A stretch of 13,143 nucleotides of DNA, from NCBI GenBank assembly GCA_910577805.1, contig CAJTOE010000063.1:1-13143 (forward strand). The letters run 5' to 3'. The translations under genes were made by a program, and so were the position numbers. This document shows positions 6,541 to 12,736 of this stretch, piece by piece. A model generated the notes under the pieces. That model saw only the letters and a list, made by a program, of their open reading frames with translations, ran no database searches and was not told where the DNA came from. Each line of letters begins with the position of its first letter. Position 1 is the first letter of the stretch. The DNA is from an uncultured Oscillospiraceae bacterium (GTDB taxonomy: Bacteria; Bacillota; Clostridia; Oscillospirales; Oscillospiraceae).

Positions 6541-7758
6541 ATGTATAATTACCGCATGGTCACCGACGACCTGTACTGGGTCGGCGCAGACGAACACCGT
6601 CTGGCTCTATTTGAGAACATCCATCCTCTCTATCACGGCGTCAGCTACAACGCCTACGTCCTGCTGGACGAGAAAACCGTCCTGTTCGACACCGCCGACT
6701 GGGCGGTCAGCCGCCAGTTCCTCACCAATGTCAAGGCCGTTCTGAACGGCCGTCCCTTGGACTATCTGGTCATCAACCACGTGGAGCCTGACCACGCCGC
6801 CTCTATTGAGGAAATCCTCCTGCGCTGGCCGGAGGTAAAGATCATCACCACCCCCAAGGCGGTGACGCTGCTCAACCAGTTCGGCTTCGGGCTGGACCCC
6901 AGCGCCGTCGAGGAGGTCAACGAGGGGGATACCAAGTGCTTCGGCAAGCACACCATCGCCTTTGTCTACGCCCCTATGGTCCACTGGCCGGAGGCCATGG
7001 TGTCCTTCGACACCACAAACGGAGTCCTATTCTCCGCCGACGCTTTCGGCTCCTTCCGCTCCCTGGACGGCAAGCTCTTTGCCGACGAGGTGGACTTTGA
7101 CGGCGAGTGGTTGGACGACGCCCGGCGGTACTACACCAACATCGTGGGCAAGTACGGCCCCCAGGTGGTAGCGCTGCTGAACAAGGCTGCTTCCGTTGTG
7201 GGTCTGGAAAATATCAAATTCCTGTGCCCCCTCCACGGTCCCGTGTGGCGTAAGGACCTGGGGTATATCATTGACAAGTACACCCACTGGGCCACCTACG
7301 AGCCGGAGCAGAAGGGCGTAATGATTGTCTATGCCTCCATGTACGGCAACACCGAAGCCGCCGCCGAGGTGCTGGCCGCAAAGCTCACCGCCCGCGGGGT
7401 CACCAACACCCGGCTGTACGACGTGTCCTCCACCCACGTCAGCTACCTGATTTCCGACCTGTTCAAGTACAGCCATCTGGTCCTGGCCTCCGTCACGTAC
7501 AATCTCGGCATTTTCCCGCCCATGCACAATTTCCTGATGGATATGAAGGCCCTGAACCTGCAAAAGCGCACGGTGGCCATCATGGGCAGCGGCTCCTGGG
7601 CGCCCCGCTCCGGCGCGCTGATGAAGGAGGAGATTGAGAGCCTGAAGAACATGACCGTTCTGGACGAGGAAATGACGGTCACCTCCTCTCTCAAGGCCGA
7701 CAACGAATCGGAAATCGACGCTCTGGCCGACGCGATCGCCGCCTCTGTGCTGAAATAA
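6541..7758 (+). CDS. fprA: Flavodiiron protein (FprA, O2/NO reductase)
   Basis: 405 aa, the normal size of a two-domain flavodiiron protein. The N-terminal metallo-beta-lactamase-like domain (about 1-250) carries every diiron ligand: H80-x-E82-x-D84-H85 (NHVEPDH), His148 (MVHWPE), Asp167 (SADAFG) and His232 (PLHGPVW). The C-terminal flavodoxin domain (258-405) has the FMN phosphate loop YASMYGNTE (264-272) and GSGSWAPRSG (349-358). Such proteins reduce O2 to water or NO to N2O in the cytoplasm and are normally fed by rubredoxin. No rubredoxin gene or domain is attached here, but the first gene of the same operon ends in one. The ATG has GGAGG (6526-6530) 10 nt upstream and lies 21 nt after ywqG. 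A hairpin terminator follows. Family certain; O2 against NO preference cannot be read from sequence. Confidence 0.96.
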   Translation: MYNYRMVTDDLYWVGADEHRLALFENIHPLYHGVSYNAYVLLDEKTVLFDTADWAVSRQFLTNVKAVLNGRPLDYLVINHVEPDHAASIEEILLRWPEVKIITTPKAVTLLNQFGFGLDPSAVEEVNEGDTKCFGKHTIAFVYAPMVHWPEAMVSFDTTNGVLFSADAFGSFRSLDGKLFADEVDFDGEWLDDARRYYTNIVGKYGPQVVALLNKAASVVGLENIKFLCPLHGPVWRKDLGYIIDKYTHWATYEPEQKGVMIVYASMYGNTEAAAEVLAAKLTARGVTNTRLYDVSSTHVSYLISDLFKYSHLVLASVTYNLGIFPPMHNFLMDMKALNLQKRTVAIMGSGSWAPRSGALMKEEIESLKNMTVLDEEMTVTSSLKADNESEIDALADAIAASVLK

Positions 7759-7790
7759 TCCTCTGAAAACCGCCCGGTCTGACGGGCTGA

Positions 7791-7822
7791 AACGCCGGTT
7801 TTGCGTGTGCAAAGCCGGCGTT
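7791..7822 (+). terminator. Terminator of the dehydrogenase-ywqG-fprA operon
   Basis: A 14-bp stem with a GTGT loop, starting AACGCCGG and containing one G-T wobble, 32 nt past the fprA stop. A smaller hairpin GCCCG/CGGGC lies just upstream (7772-7786). The T tract is poor (TTCGTTATAT), so termination may be partial. Confidence 0.65.
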
Positions 7823-7837
7823 CGTTATATACCGCTT

Positions 7838-7868
7838 TAATTATTTAATGTTTTTCGTTAAATAATTA
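7838..7868. promoter_or_regulatory. Inverted repeat next to the DUF2975 promoter, possible operator
   Basis: Perfect 11-bp inverted repeat (TAATTATTTAA and TTAAATAATTA) separated by 9 nt. It ends exactly one base before the -35 box at 7869. Its position suits an operator, possibly for the XRE protein encoded at 8540, or an AT-rich UP element. No T tract follows, so a terminator is less likely. Confidence 0.45.
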
Positions 7869-7898
7869 TTGACAAACGCGGTCCACCCATGGTATGCT
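7869..7898 (+). promoter_or_regulatory. Promoter for the DUF2975-XRE genes
   Basis: Perfect TTGACA (7869-7874), 18-nt spacer, and TATGCT (7893-7898) with TGG before it as an extended -10. The start of transcription would fall near 7905, directly at the ribosome site GAGGTG (7905-7910), giving a very short leader. Confidence 0.65.
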
Positions 7899-7916
7899 GA
7901 ATGCGAGGTGATAAAG

Positions 7917-8543
7917 ATGAAATTCATTCAAAAGCTTGCAAACGAGCGCTTTGCGCGGTCCGCGTCCAAACTCATGAAATACGCATGTTATTTCGTGATC
8001 GGCTTCACCGCCCTATGCACACTTCTCAGCTTTCTTGGGCGGCAGAGCTTTACCCTGCACGCAAGAACCGGGACCTACGAAAACGCCATTTACGCAGAAA
8101 AAAACCACGAGCCCCATTCCCGCAGCATGACCGTCTTTATGGGCGATGACATCCACGTCTGGACCAACGACAGCGACCAGCTTGACCTGACAATGTACAT
8201 CGGACTTTCGCTCCTGTACGCAGTCCAAACGGTCCCCATGATGCTTGCCTTTTGGTTTTTGAGCCGTGTGTTTTCCAACATACACCGGGGGCAGATATTT
8301 ACAGAACAAAACTCCGTCTGTCTGCTCTGCTACGGGCTGATTCAATGCGTGTCGGCTGTTCTGGTCCCGTTTATCAAGCTGCTGCTCTGCTGGCTCACCA
8401 ACCTTCTCTCCAGCTGCCAGATTTCCATTGCCACCGGACAGTCTTCCCTCAATGCGCTCTTTCCCAGCATCGCCTTTCTTGTCGCCGCATACATCATTCA
8501 CTATGGCGTGCATTTGCAGGATGAGGTGGACCATACTTTATGA
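7917..8543 (+). CDS. DUF2975 family membrane protein
   Basis: 208 aa integral membrane protein. Four hydrophobic segments are visible at about 21-41, 93-116, 133-158 and 178-197. The first loop (about 42-92) is polar and likely extracytoplasmic. The conserved-looking FSNIHRGQIFTEQN (119-132) follows the second segment, as in DUF2975 proteins (YoaS-like). Its biochemical role is unknown; family members are typically encoded next to a small YozG-type regulator, as here. I chose the ATG at 7917 because GAGGTG lies 6 nt before it and an upstream in-frame TTG at 7869 is the -35 box itself. The stop overlaps the next start (ATGA, 8540-8543), so the pair is translationally coupled. Confidence 0.85.
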   Translation: MKFIQKLANERFARSASKLMKYACYFVIGFTALCTLLSFLGRQSFTLHARTGTYENAIYAEKNHEPHSRSMTVFMGDDIHVWTNDSDQLDLTMYIGLSLLYAVQTVPMMLAFWFLSRVFSNIHRGQIFTEQNSVCLLCYGLIQCVSAVLVPFIKLLLCWLTNLLSSCQISIATGQSSLNALFPSIAFLVAAYIIHYGVHLQDEVDHTL

Positions 8544-8749
8544 TTATTATTCGACTTGACCGCGTACTGGCAGACCGAAAAATGCGGCTGAACGACTTAG
8601 CCGCTCAGGTGGGCATCTCCAATGTCAATCTCTCTTACCTGAAAACCGGAAAAGTGAAAGCAATTCGGTTCAGTACGCTGGATGCGATCTGCAAGGTCCT
8701 CCACTGTCAGCCGGGAGATATTCTGGAATATGTGGAGGATGAGGACTGA
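8540..8749 (+). CDS. Small XRE-family transcriptional regulator (YozG-like)
   Basis: 69 aa, made up almost entirely of a Cro/C1-type helix-turn-helix. MRLNDLAAQVGISNVNLS (15-32) is the helix-turn-helix core, followed by the dimer-facing helix FSTLDAICKVLHCQPGDILEY (split 44-53 and 54-64). Members of this group pair with DUF2975 membrane proteins, and the 4-nt overlap with that gene supports one functional unit: the membrane protein may modulate the regulator. The ribosome site GAGGTGG (8524-8530) lies inside the upstream gene. A likely target is its own promoter, where an 11-bp inverted repeat sits at 7838-7868. Autoregulation is inference. Confidence 0.9.
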   Translation: MIIIRLDRVLADRKMRLNDLAAQVGISNVNLSYLKTGKVKAIRFSTLDAICKVLHCQPGDILEYVEDED

Positions 8750-8769
8750 ACAAAACAAAAGGAAGGCCT

Positions 8770-9732
8770 ATGAAAAAATATATCACTCATTTTATCCTGT
8801 GTGCGATACTCCTGCTGGCGGGCTGCTTTCTTCTGTTCTACGTCTGGGTTGTCATATCTCTGTCCGGCTACCCGCTTTATATCAGACATGCGTTCGTACT
8901 GCTGAAGCTGGAGGGCAACTATTTCCTGCCCTCCATGGACGGGGCGACAGCGCTTTATCCCGTATACGCCGCCTTCGCCCAGGCGGTCTATCCGGAAAAA
9001 GAGTACCCCTTGGACGGCACATACGACTTTACGTCTGTGGCTTGCAGCAATACCATGGGGGCCTACCGGCGGCTGATCGACCGGGACGTGGATGTGATTT
9101 TTGTGGCCGAACCCTCCCAGGCCCAGAGAGCCGCCGCCGAGTCGGCCGGAATGGAGCTTCACTTTACCCCTATCGGCCGGGAGGCGTTCGTGTTCTTTGT
9201 CAACAGCCGAAATCCGGTGGAAAACCTGACTGTGGAGCAGGTGCAGGGCATCTACTCCGGGTCCATTACCAACTGGAAGGAGGTGGGAGGCAAAAACCAG
9301 TCCATCCGCCCCTTCCAGCGCATTGAGAACAGCGGCAGTCAGTCGGCTTTCCAGCGCTTCATGGGAGATATCCCCATCATGGAGCCGGAACGGGAGGATG
9401 TGGTGGCCGACATGGGTTCTATCATTTCTCAGGTGGCCAGCTACCGGAATTACAAAAACGCCATCGGCTTTTCCTTCCGGTACTACTCCACCCAAATGGT
9501 GGAAAATAACCAGATACGCCTGCTGGCGCTGAACGGCGTTCCGCCCACCAAAGAGACCATCCGGGACGGCAGCTACCCCATTTCCAGCTCGTTTTACGCC
9601 GTCACCGCCTCCCCTATTGGACAGCCCGCCCCGGAAACCACAAACGAGAAATTAGCCGCTCTGCTGGAGTGGATACTCTCCCCCCAGGGCCAGTGGATCA
9701 TTGAGGAAACAGGTTATGTTTCTTTGTATTGA
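8770..9732 (+). CDS. PstS-like substrate-binding protein, membrane-anchored or lipoprotein
   Basis: 320 aa. The N-terminus has a positively charged start, then a hydrophobic stretch 8-33 containing LAGC (16-19), so it is either a lipoprotein cut before Cys19 or a signal anchor, since hydrophobicity continues past the cysteine. The rest resembles phosphate-binding PstS-like proteins: MDGATALYPVYAAFA (56-70), the IYSGSITNWKEVGG signature (161-174), NSGSQSAFQRF (187-197), AIGFSFRYY (231-239) and a C-terminal LSPQGQWIIEETGY (303-316). It likely acts outside the membrane, binding an oxyanion. No pstCAB transporter genes are adjacent, so this is an orphan binding protein, possibly a sensor part for the XRE/DUF2975 pair 20 nt upstream. 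GGAAGG (8761-8766) precedes the ATG closely. The stop is at 9730-9732 with no clear terminator. Confidence 0.85.
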   Translation: MKKYITHFILCAILLLAGCFLLFYVWVVISLSGYPLYIRHAFVLLKLEGNYFLPSMDGATALYPVYAAFAQAVYPEKEYPLDGTYDFTSVACSNTMGAYRRLIDRDVDVIFVAEPSQAQRAAAESAGMELHFTPIGREAFVFFVNSRNPVENLTVEQVQGIYSGSITNWKEVGGKNQSIRPFQRIENSGSQSAFQRFMGDIPIMEPEREDVVADMGSIISQVASYRNYKNAIGFSFRYYSTQMVENNQIRLLALNGVPPTKETIRDGSYPISSSFYAVTASPIGQPAPETTNEKLAALLEWILSPQGQWIIEETGYVSLY

Positions 9733-9786
9733 AGCGGAATTTTTCAAGAGTTTTCCTGTCAATTCGTAAAGTAGAGGTACTTTTCA

Positions 9787-9958
9787 GTTTCACCCTCATC
9801 CGTCACGGCTTCGCCGTGCCACCTTCCCCCACTGGGGGGAAGGCTTTTCGATGCGTCTACCGATACTACCCCGCATTGGGGCATCTGCCATTGTCTGAGC
9901 CTTCCCCCGTGAGGGGGAAGGTGGCACCGCCGCAGGCGGTGCCGGATGAGGGTGAAAC
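9787..9958. repeat. 172-bp nested palindromic element (MITE- or REP-like)
   Basis: Two imperfect arms of about 58 bp (9787-9844 and 9900-9958) are inverted copies, both starting GTTTCACCCTCATCCG when read inwards. Each arm also contains its own hairpins: CACGGC-TTC-GCCGTG and CCTTCCCCC-ACT-GGGGGGAAGG on the left, and CCTTCCCCC-GTGA-GGGGGAAGG and GGCACCGCC-GCA-GGCGGTGCC on the right. The 55-bp centre holds another short palindrome (CCCC-GCATT-GGGG). No target duplication is obvious and it codes for nothing credible; ORFs crossing it are products of the repeat. It looks like a non-autonomous interspersed repeat that could also attenuate transcription after the PstS-like gene. The rest of 9733-10013 shows nothing I can name. 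Confidence 0.8.
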
Positions 9959-10013
9959 CCAAAGGCTGCACCTTCCACCGGCTTATCGGGATTTGCGGCC
10001 CATTTATAAAAGC

Positions 10014-10042
10014 TGGACAAGTTCAAAAAAGTTCTGTAGAAT
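10014..10042 (+). promoter_or_regulatory. Sigma-A promoter for leader ORF and lipoprotein
   Basis: TGGACA (10014-10019), 17-nt spacer and TAGAAT (10037-10042); each box matches consensus at 5 of 6 positions. The predicted start near 10049 leaves about 30 nt before the leader ORF start at 10081. Confidence 0.7.
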
Positions 10043-10080
10043 AAGCTGTACTCGTAAAACAGAAAGGGAGGGATATTCTT

Positions 10081-10125
10081 ATGATTCCCGCAATTTTTGA
10101 CCATCTGGGAGGGGAAGAATTATAA
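10081..10125 (+). CDS. Possible 14-codon leader peptide (MIPAIFDHLGGEEL)
   Basis: ATG at 10081 with a strong ribosome site AAAGGGAGGG (10063-10072), spacing about 9 nt, and TAA at 10123-10125. Its final codons contain the ribosome site GGAGGGG of the lipoprotein gene, and its stop overlaps the likely lipoprotein start region. It could couple or gate translation of the lipoprotein. It is short, and no homology is known to me, so it may instead be a relic of an older gene start. Confidence 0.4.
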   Translation: MIPAIFDHLGGEEL

Positions 10126-10928
10126 CGCAAGCGCGCAAAACATGTCTGTTCCTGATTTTCTGGGTGCTGACTGCTGTTTTGCTGGCCGGCTGCAACCCGG
10201 ACAGCGGAGCTTTGATAGAAATCATCTATCCCTCCGGTTACACCAGGACCCCCTACATCCCCTGGGACGAGGTAACGCCAGTGGAAGGAACGGACTACCA
10301 GCTTCAGGCTCAAAAGTCAACCAACTACAACGAATCCCACACCTATGACCTCCGACTCCTGAACGGGGATGGTTCTCTGCTGCACGAGTTTCCGGGCATC
10401 GGACAGCGCGCCATGCGGGGCGAAGCGGCGGAGAATGGGACCATTTGGATTTGCAGCGAATGGTGGAGCACCGTTCATCACAACGGCTATCTGGACGGGC
10501 AGCTGACCAAAAGCCTGATTTTACAGGTGCGCCCGGAGGACGGCGCAGTCCTGTTCCAGGAGGAAACGGGCCAGGGGGAGCTTTACCTCACATCATCCGG
10601 AACGCGGTGCTATTTTTACAGAGCGGGAGAAGCGGAACAGTCCCATTGGTTCGGGCTGGTCAAAACGCCTGTACGCAGCGCACAGATCTATTATCGGGAT
10701 GCCCAGAATTGGGAGGACCCGCAGACGGTCTATACCTTCGACTATGCGGACCAGCCGGACATTGCTGCATACAGTGACAGCCAGCTCAAGGCGCGGTTTT
10801 ATCTGGGAGAAAATCAGGTGCGGGCGGCGTGGGAATCCACCGACCGCGTACTGACAGAAGCCGGTAAGTATCAATCTGTGTTTTCCGAAAAGATTGCTTA
10901 TGAAATCCCCCTTGAAACAACCTCATGA
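10119..10928 (+). CDS. Lipoprotein of unknown function, apparent non-standard start codon
   Basis: Read from ATT at 10119 it has 269 aa with a textbook lipoprotein signal: Arg6-Lys7, hydrophobic 9-22, lipobox LAGC with Cys25. The first conventional start is GTG at 10164, but that would remove the charged residues and most of the hydrophobic segment. The ribosome site GGAGG (10108-10112) is 6 nt before ATT (10119) or 9 nt before ATA (10122), so one of these is the likely start. The mature part is soluble, rich in Tyr, Trp and Glu, with beta-strand-like stretches such as YDLRLLNGDGSLLHEF and IWICSEWWSTVHHNGY. I recognise no family. It lies downstream of the PstS-like gene but has its own promoter and is closed by a strong terminator. 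Exported and membrane-anchored is well supported; the exact start and function are not. Confidence 0.75.
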   Translation: MITQARKTCLFLIFWVLTAVLLAGCNPDSGALIEIIYPSGYTRTPYIPWDEVTPVEGTDYQLQAQKSTNYNESHTYDLRLLNGDGSLLHEFPGIGQRAMRGEAAENGTIWICSEWWSTVHHNGYLDGQLTKSLILQVRPEDGAVLFQEETGQGELYLTSSGTRCYFYRAGEAEQSHWFGLVKTPVRSAQIYYRDAQNWEDPQTVYTFDYADQPDIAAYSDSQLKARFYLGENQVRAAWESTDRVLTEAGKYQSVFSEKIAYEIPLETTS

Positions 10929-10935
10929 CGCTATG

Positions 10936-10966
10936 GAGCGGCCCTGCCTGTCTGGCAGGGCCGCTC
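10936..10966. terminator. Bidirectional terminator between convergent genes
   Basis: Perfect 13-bp stem GAGCGGCCCTGCC/GGCAGGGCCGCTC with loop TGTCT, 7 nt after the lipoprotein stop, followed on the plus strand by TTTACTT. The minus-strand holin gene stops at 10968, so the same hairpin probably ends that operon too, though there is no T tract on that side. Confidence 0.85.
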
Positions 10967-10967
10967 T

Positions 10968-11195
10968 TTACTTCCTGTTTTTCTCCTCCGCAGTCGTTTT
11001 GACGCTCTGCGCATCCACCTTACCCTCGGTAACGATGTAAGCCACCACGGAGGCCACAGACACCACCGCGCCCGCTACGGAGCTGATCGTGTTCTCATCC
11101 AGGCCGAACACCATCGCCAGACCAGTCACGATACCGGCCACCGCCGCCCACAGCTTGCGGGAACTCAGCTTATGCTTCCAGTCAATCTTATTCAT
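10968..11195 (-). CDS. Phage holin-like small membrane protein
   Basis: 75 aa. N-terminal IDWKHKLSSRKLW (4-16) is typical of small phage holins, followed by two hydrophobic segments at about 16-31 and 37-56 separated by a short DEN turn, and a charged, Lys/Glu-rich tail (58-75). Holins oligomerise in the cytoplasmic membrane and release endolysin, but no endolysin gene is near. The ATG at 11195 is preceded by GGAGGGG with about 7 nt spacing. It is the last of three minus-strand genes, 24 nt after the XhlA-like gene. The chain starts at a gene with a sigma-K type promoter, so expression in the sporulating mother cell is possible. Resemblance to holins is clear; lytic activity is not proven. 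Confidence 0.8.
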   Translation of the reverse strand: MNKIDWKHKLSSRKLWAAVAGIVTGLAMVFGLDENTISSVAGAVVSVASVVAYIVTEGKVDAQSVKTTAEEKNRK

Positions 11196-11219
11196 GCTTC
11201 ACCCCTCCCCTGCCATCCG

Positions 11220-11504
11220 TTACGTCTCTTCATCATGTGCGGCCTGATTCAAATGCTCCTCGATCCTGTTCATGGCCTCGGTGACCGGACCGTTACAGCC
11301 CTGTTCCTTCAATCCCTGCAAGCAGGCCAGCAAACCATAGCAAATAAGGGTCTGTTCCTTACGTATCGCCTTCAGCTCCTCGTGCTGCTTCCGGCTCTGC
11401 TGAACGAACTTGAAACACCACAGAATCACACCGCCAATCACGCCCAATGCGGACAAAAGCTCCGCCAGCTTGATTAGTGTATCCGTGTTAATGGTCACTT
11501 CCAT
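11220..11504 (-). CDS. XhlA-like small phage protein with membrane segment and coiled coil
   Basis: 94 aa. One membrane segment at about 12-33 (IKLAELLSALGVIGGVILWCF), then a charged helical region (34-51, RKQHEELKAIRKEQ) that looks like a coiled coil, then CYGLLACLQGLKEQGCNGPV (55-74), a motif I associate with small proteins beside holins in clostridial prophages. Automated annotation often gives such proteins misleading transporter names. The start at 11504 is chosen for GGAGGAGAGGG directly upstream; an in-frame ATG at 11567 lies inside the preceding gene. It is 25 nt after the collagen-like gene and 24 nt before the holin-like gene. Likely a membrane partner of the holin-like protein; this is inferred from organisation. 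Confidence 0.72.
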   Translation of the reverse strand: MEVTINTDTLIKLAELLSALGVIGGVILWCFKFVQQSRKQHEELKAIRKEQTLICYGLLACLQGLKEQGCNGPVTEAMNRIEEHLNQAAHDEET

Positions 11505-11529
11505 ATGCCCTCTCCTCCGGATACTTCCG

Positions 11530-12486
11530 CTAAAGCTCCGCGATGTCCAGCACGGCCCGGTTGACACACAGCGGAATTTTGGCGTTCAGCACCAGGGACA
11601 GTTCTACCGGATACCCGCTGCTCGTGCGGGGATGCAGCACAGAGACATGCTGAAGGGTCTGAGGGGCTTGATGCAGATTTTCCAGCGAAAAAGACCGGGG
11701 CGGCACATCGGCAAACGCGCCGCAGGGCGACTGCCGGAGAAAGATCCGGCCCATTCCCTCCGCCGGGGATGCTGCACAGACGTTCAATGTGTACTGGACC
11801 ACATAGGTTTTTCCTGGATTCAGCTGTATCCGGCCAGGGGTGTGTCCGTCCCAGCAGATGTCCCGTCCCGAACACCCCCGGTGTCTCCAGGACAGGCGGC
11901 AGTCCGGCTCCCACAGCATTTTTTCCCGCTGGCCCATCAGGTGAAGGGCACTTTTTTTGCACAGCGGCACATGATGCCCTGGATGCCCTGGATGCCCTGG
12001 ATGCCCTGGATGCCCTGGATGCCCTGGATGGTGCGGGGGCCAGGGAACATTGTAGTGCGGCGGATAGGACGGGAAACCGGGACGCACCGGGTAGGACGGG
12101 TAGGTCGGATAGGATGGATAAGACGGCGGCTTTGGGCTGGGTTCCACCGGATAGGCCGGGGGCGTCGGGTCGGGGTCCGGTTTGGGGGCCGGGTCCGGCT
12201 CCGAGGGACGCGGACAGAACTCCAAAACCTGGTCCAGCTTCTTTTTCAGCAGCAGCTGGTTCTGTGTTACCGCCTCTACAAGGCCAGTAATGCTTTTGTG
12301 TACAGCAAGCACATCCTTGGAACTTGTGCCGGGCAGAGTCCCCAGAACAAATTGCAGGTGTTCCCCCCCGGCATTGAGAATATGGCTCAAGGCTAGCTCT
12401 TCCATGGCAAGGCACGCGATAATCATTGTCAGAGCTTCTTCCCGTGTCATATCTGCCCCGTTTTTGGGGAAAGAAGGCATAGACAT
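11530..12486 (-). CDS. Collagen-like/Pro-rich spore-surface protein with BclA-type C-terminal domain
   Basis: 318 aa. Residues 1-71 are a module shared with the divergent gene at 12737: MSMPSFPKNG, then MEELALSHILNAGGEHLQFVLGTLPG (split 29-40 and 41-54). Residues about 95-150 are Pro-rich with PSYP repeats. Residues about 155-175 are GHP repeats, encoded by six 9-bp DNA repeats. The C-terminal part (about 215-318) looks like the trimeric jelly-roll domain of BclA-like exosporium proteins: QLNPGKTYVVQYTLNV and a beta-rich tail ending in LDIAEL. The start at 12486 is chosen by homology with MSLPSFPK of the neighbour and GGAG 9 nt upstream; an alternative ATG is at 12501. Expression is probably mother-cell sigma-K dependent. 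It heads an operon with two phage-lysis-like genes. Spore-surface location is inference. Confidence 0.8.
   Translation of the reverse strand: MSMPSFPKNGADMTREEALTMIIACLAMEELALSHILNAGGEHLQFVLGTLPGTSSKDVLAVHKSITGLVEAVTQNQLLLKKKLDQVLEFCPRPSEPDPAPKPDPDPTPPAYPVEPSPKPPSYPSYPTYPSYPVRPGFPSYPPHYNVPWPPHHPGHPGHPGHPGHPGHPGHHVPLCKKSALHLMGQREKMLWEPDCRLSWRHRGCSGRDICWDGHTPGRIQLNPGKTYVVQYTLNVCAASPAEGMGRIFLRQSPCGAFADVPPRSFSLENLHQAPQTLQHVSVLHPRTSSGYPVELSLVLNAKIPLCVNRAVLDIAEL
11973..12026. repeat. Six tandem copies of a 9-bp coding repeat
   Basis: GATGCCCTG repeated six times without mismatch (11973-12026). On the minus strand it encodes the Gly-His-Pro triplets of the collagen-like protein. Identical copies at the DNA level suggest recent slippage and possible length variation between strains; changes in copy number keep the frame. 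Confidence 0.95.
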
Positions 12487-12559
12487 ATTCAAAAACTCCA
12501 TAGACCATCCCGGCCAGGCCGGGACTGAGATGTGCGGCAAGAGCGTCTTACCGCCGTCC

Positions 12560-12587
12560 TACTCTATGACAAAAAGAGCCTTTTGGT
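12560..12587 (-). promoter_or_regulatory. Sigma-K type promoter for the minus-strand collagen-like/holin operon
   Basis: On the minus strand AC (12587-12586), a 17-nt spacer and CATAGAGTA (12568-12560), an exact match to the sigma-K consensus AC-N17-CATANNNTA. The leader to the ATG at 12486 would be about 66 nt. No good sigma-A promoter is seen in this stretch. Confidence 0.72.
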
Positions 12588-12617
12588 TCCTTTCGCTTCC
12601 TTTTCATTCCATCTGGA

Positions 12618-12645
12618 ACCCTCTGGCGGGCGGGCACATATAGTA
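12618..12645 (+). promoter_or_regulatory. Sigma-K type promoter for the plus-strand collagen-like gene
   Basis: AC (12618-12619), a 17-nt spacer and CATATAGTA (12637-12645), an exact match to the sigma-K consensus. The predicted start is near 12652, about 85 nt before the ATG at 12737. It faces away from the matching promoter at 12560-12587. The gap between the two genes (12487-12736) holds only these promoters and leaders. Confidence 0.75.
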
Positions 12646-12736
12646 ATCTCGGATGCGGCGCGGCAGAGCCGCCTCTCCCGCCGTACCGATACGCTTTCAC
12701 AGCGCGCTTCTTTAATTTGAAAGGAGATTCTCAACT

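Noticed and set aside
9729..10313. Several short open frames on both strands across the palindromic repeat
   Set aside because: Their sequences are translations of the repeat arms and hairpins, and none has a credible ribosome site.
10968..11504. Intact prophage
   Set aside because: Only two lysis-type genes are present; no structural, replication, integrase or endolysin genes and no attachment sites are visible.
11973..12026. Short regular repeats as a possible CRISPR array
   Set aside because: Nine-base units with no spacers, in frame inside a coding gene; a simple tandem repeat.
11410..12396. Plus-strand open frame with a run of Met-Pro-Trp repeats
   Set aside because: It is the antisense reading of the 9-bp repeat; the minus-strand frame has the conserved N-terminal module, promoter and jelly-roll-like end.
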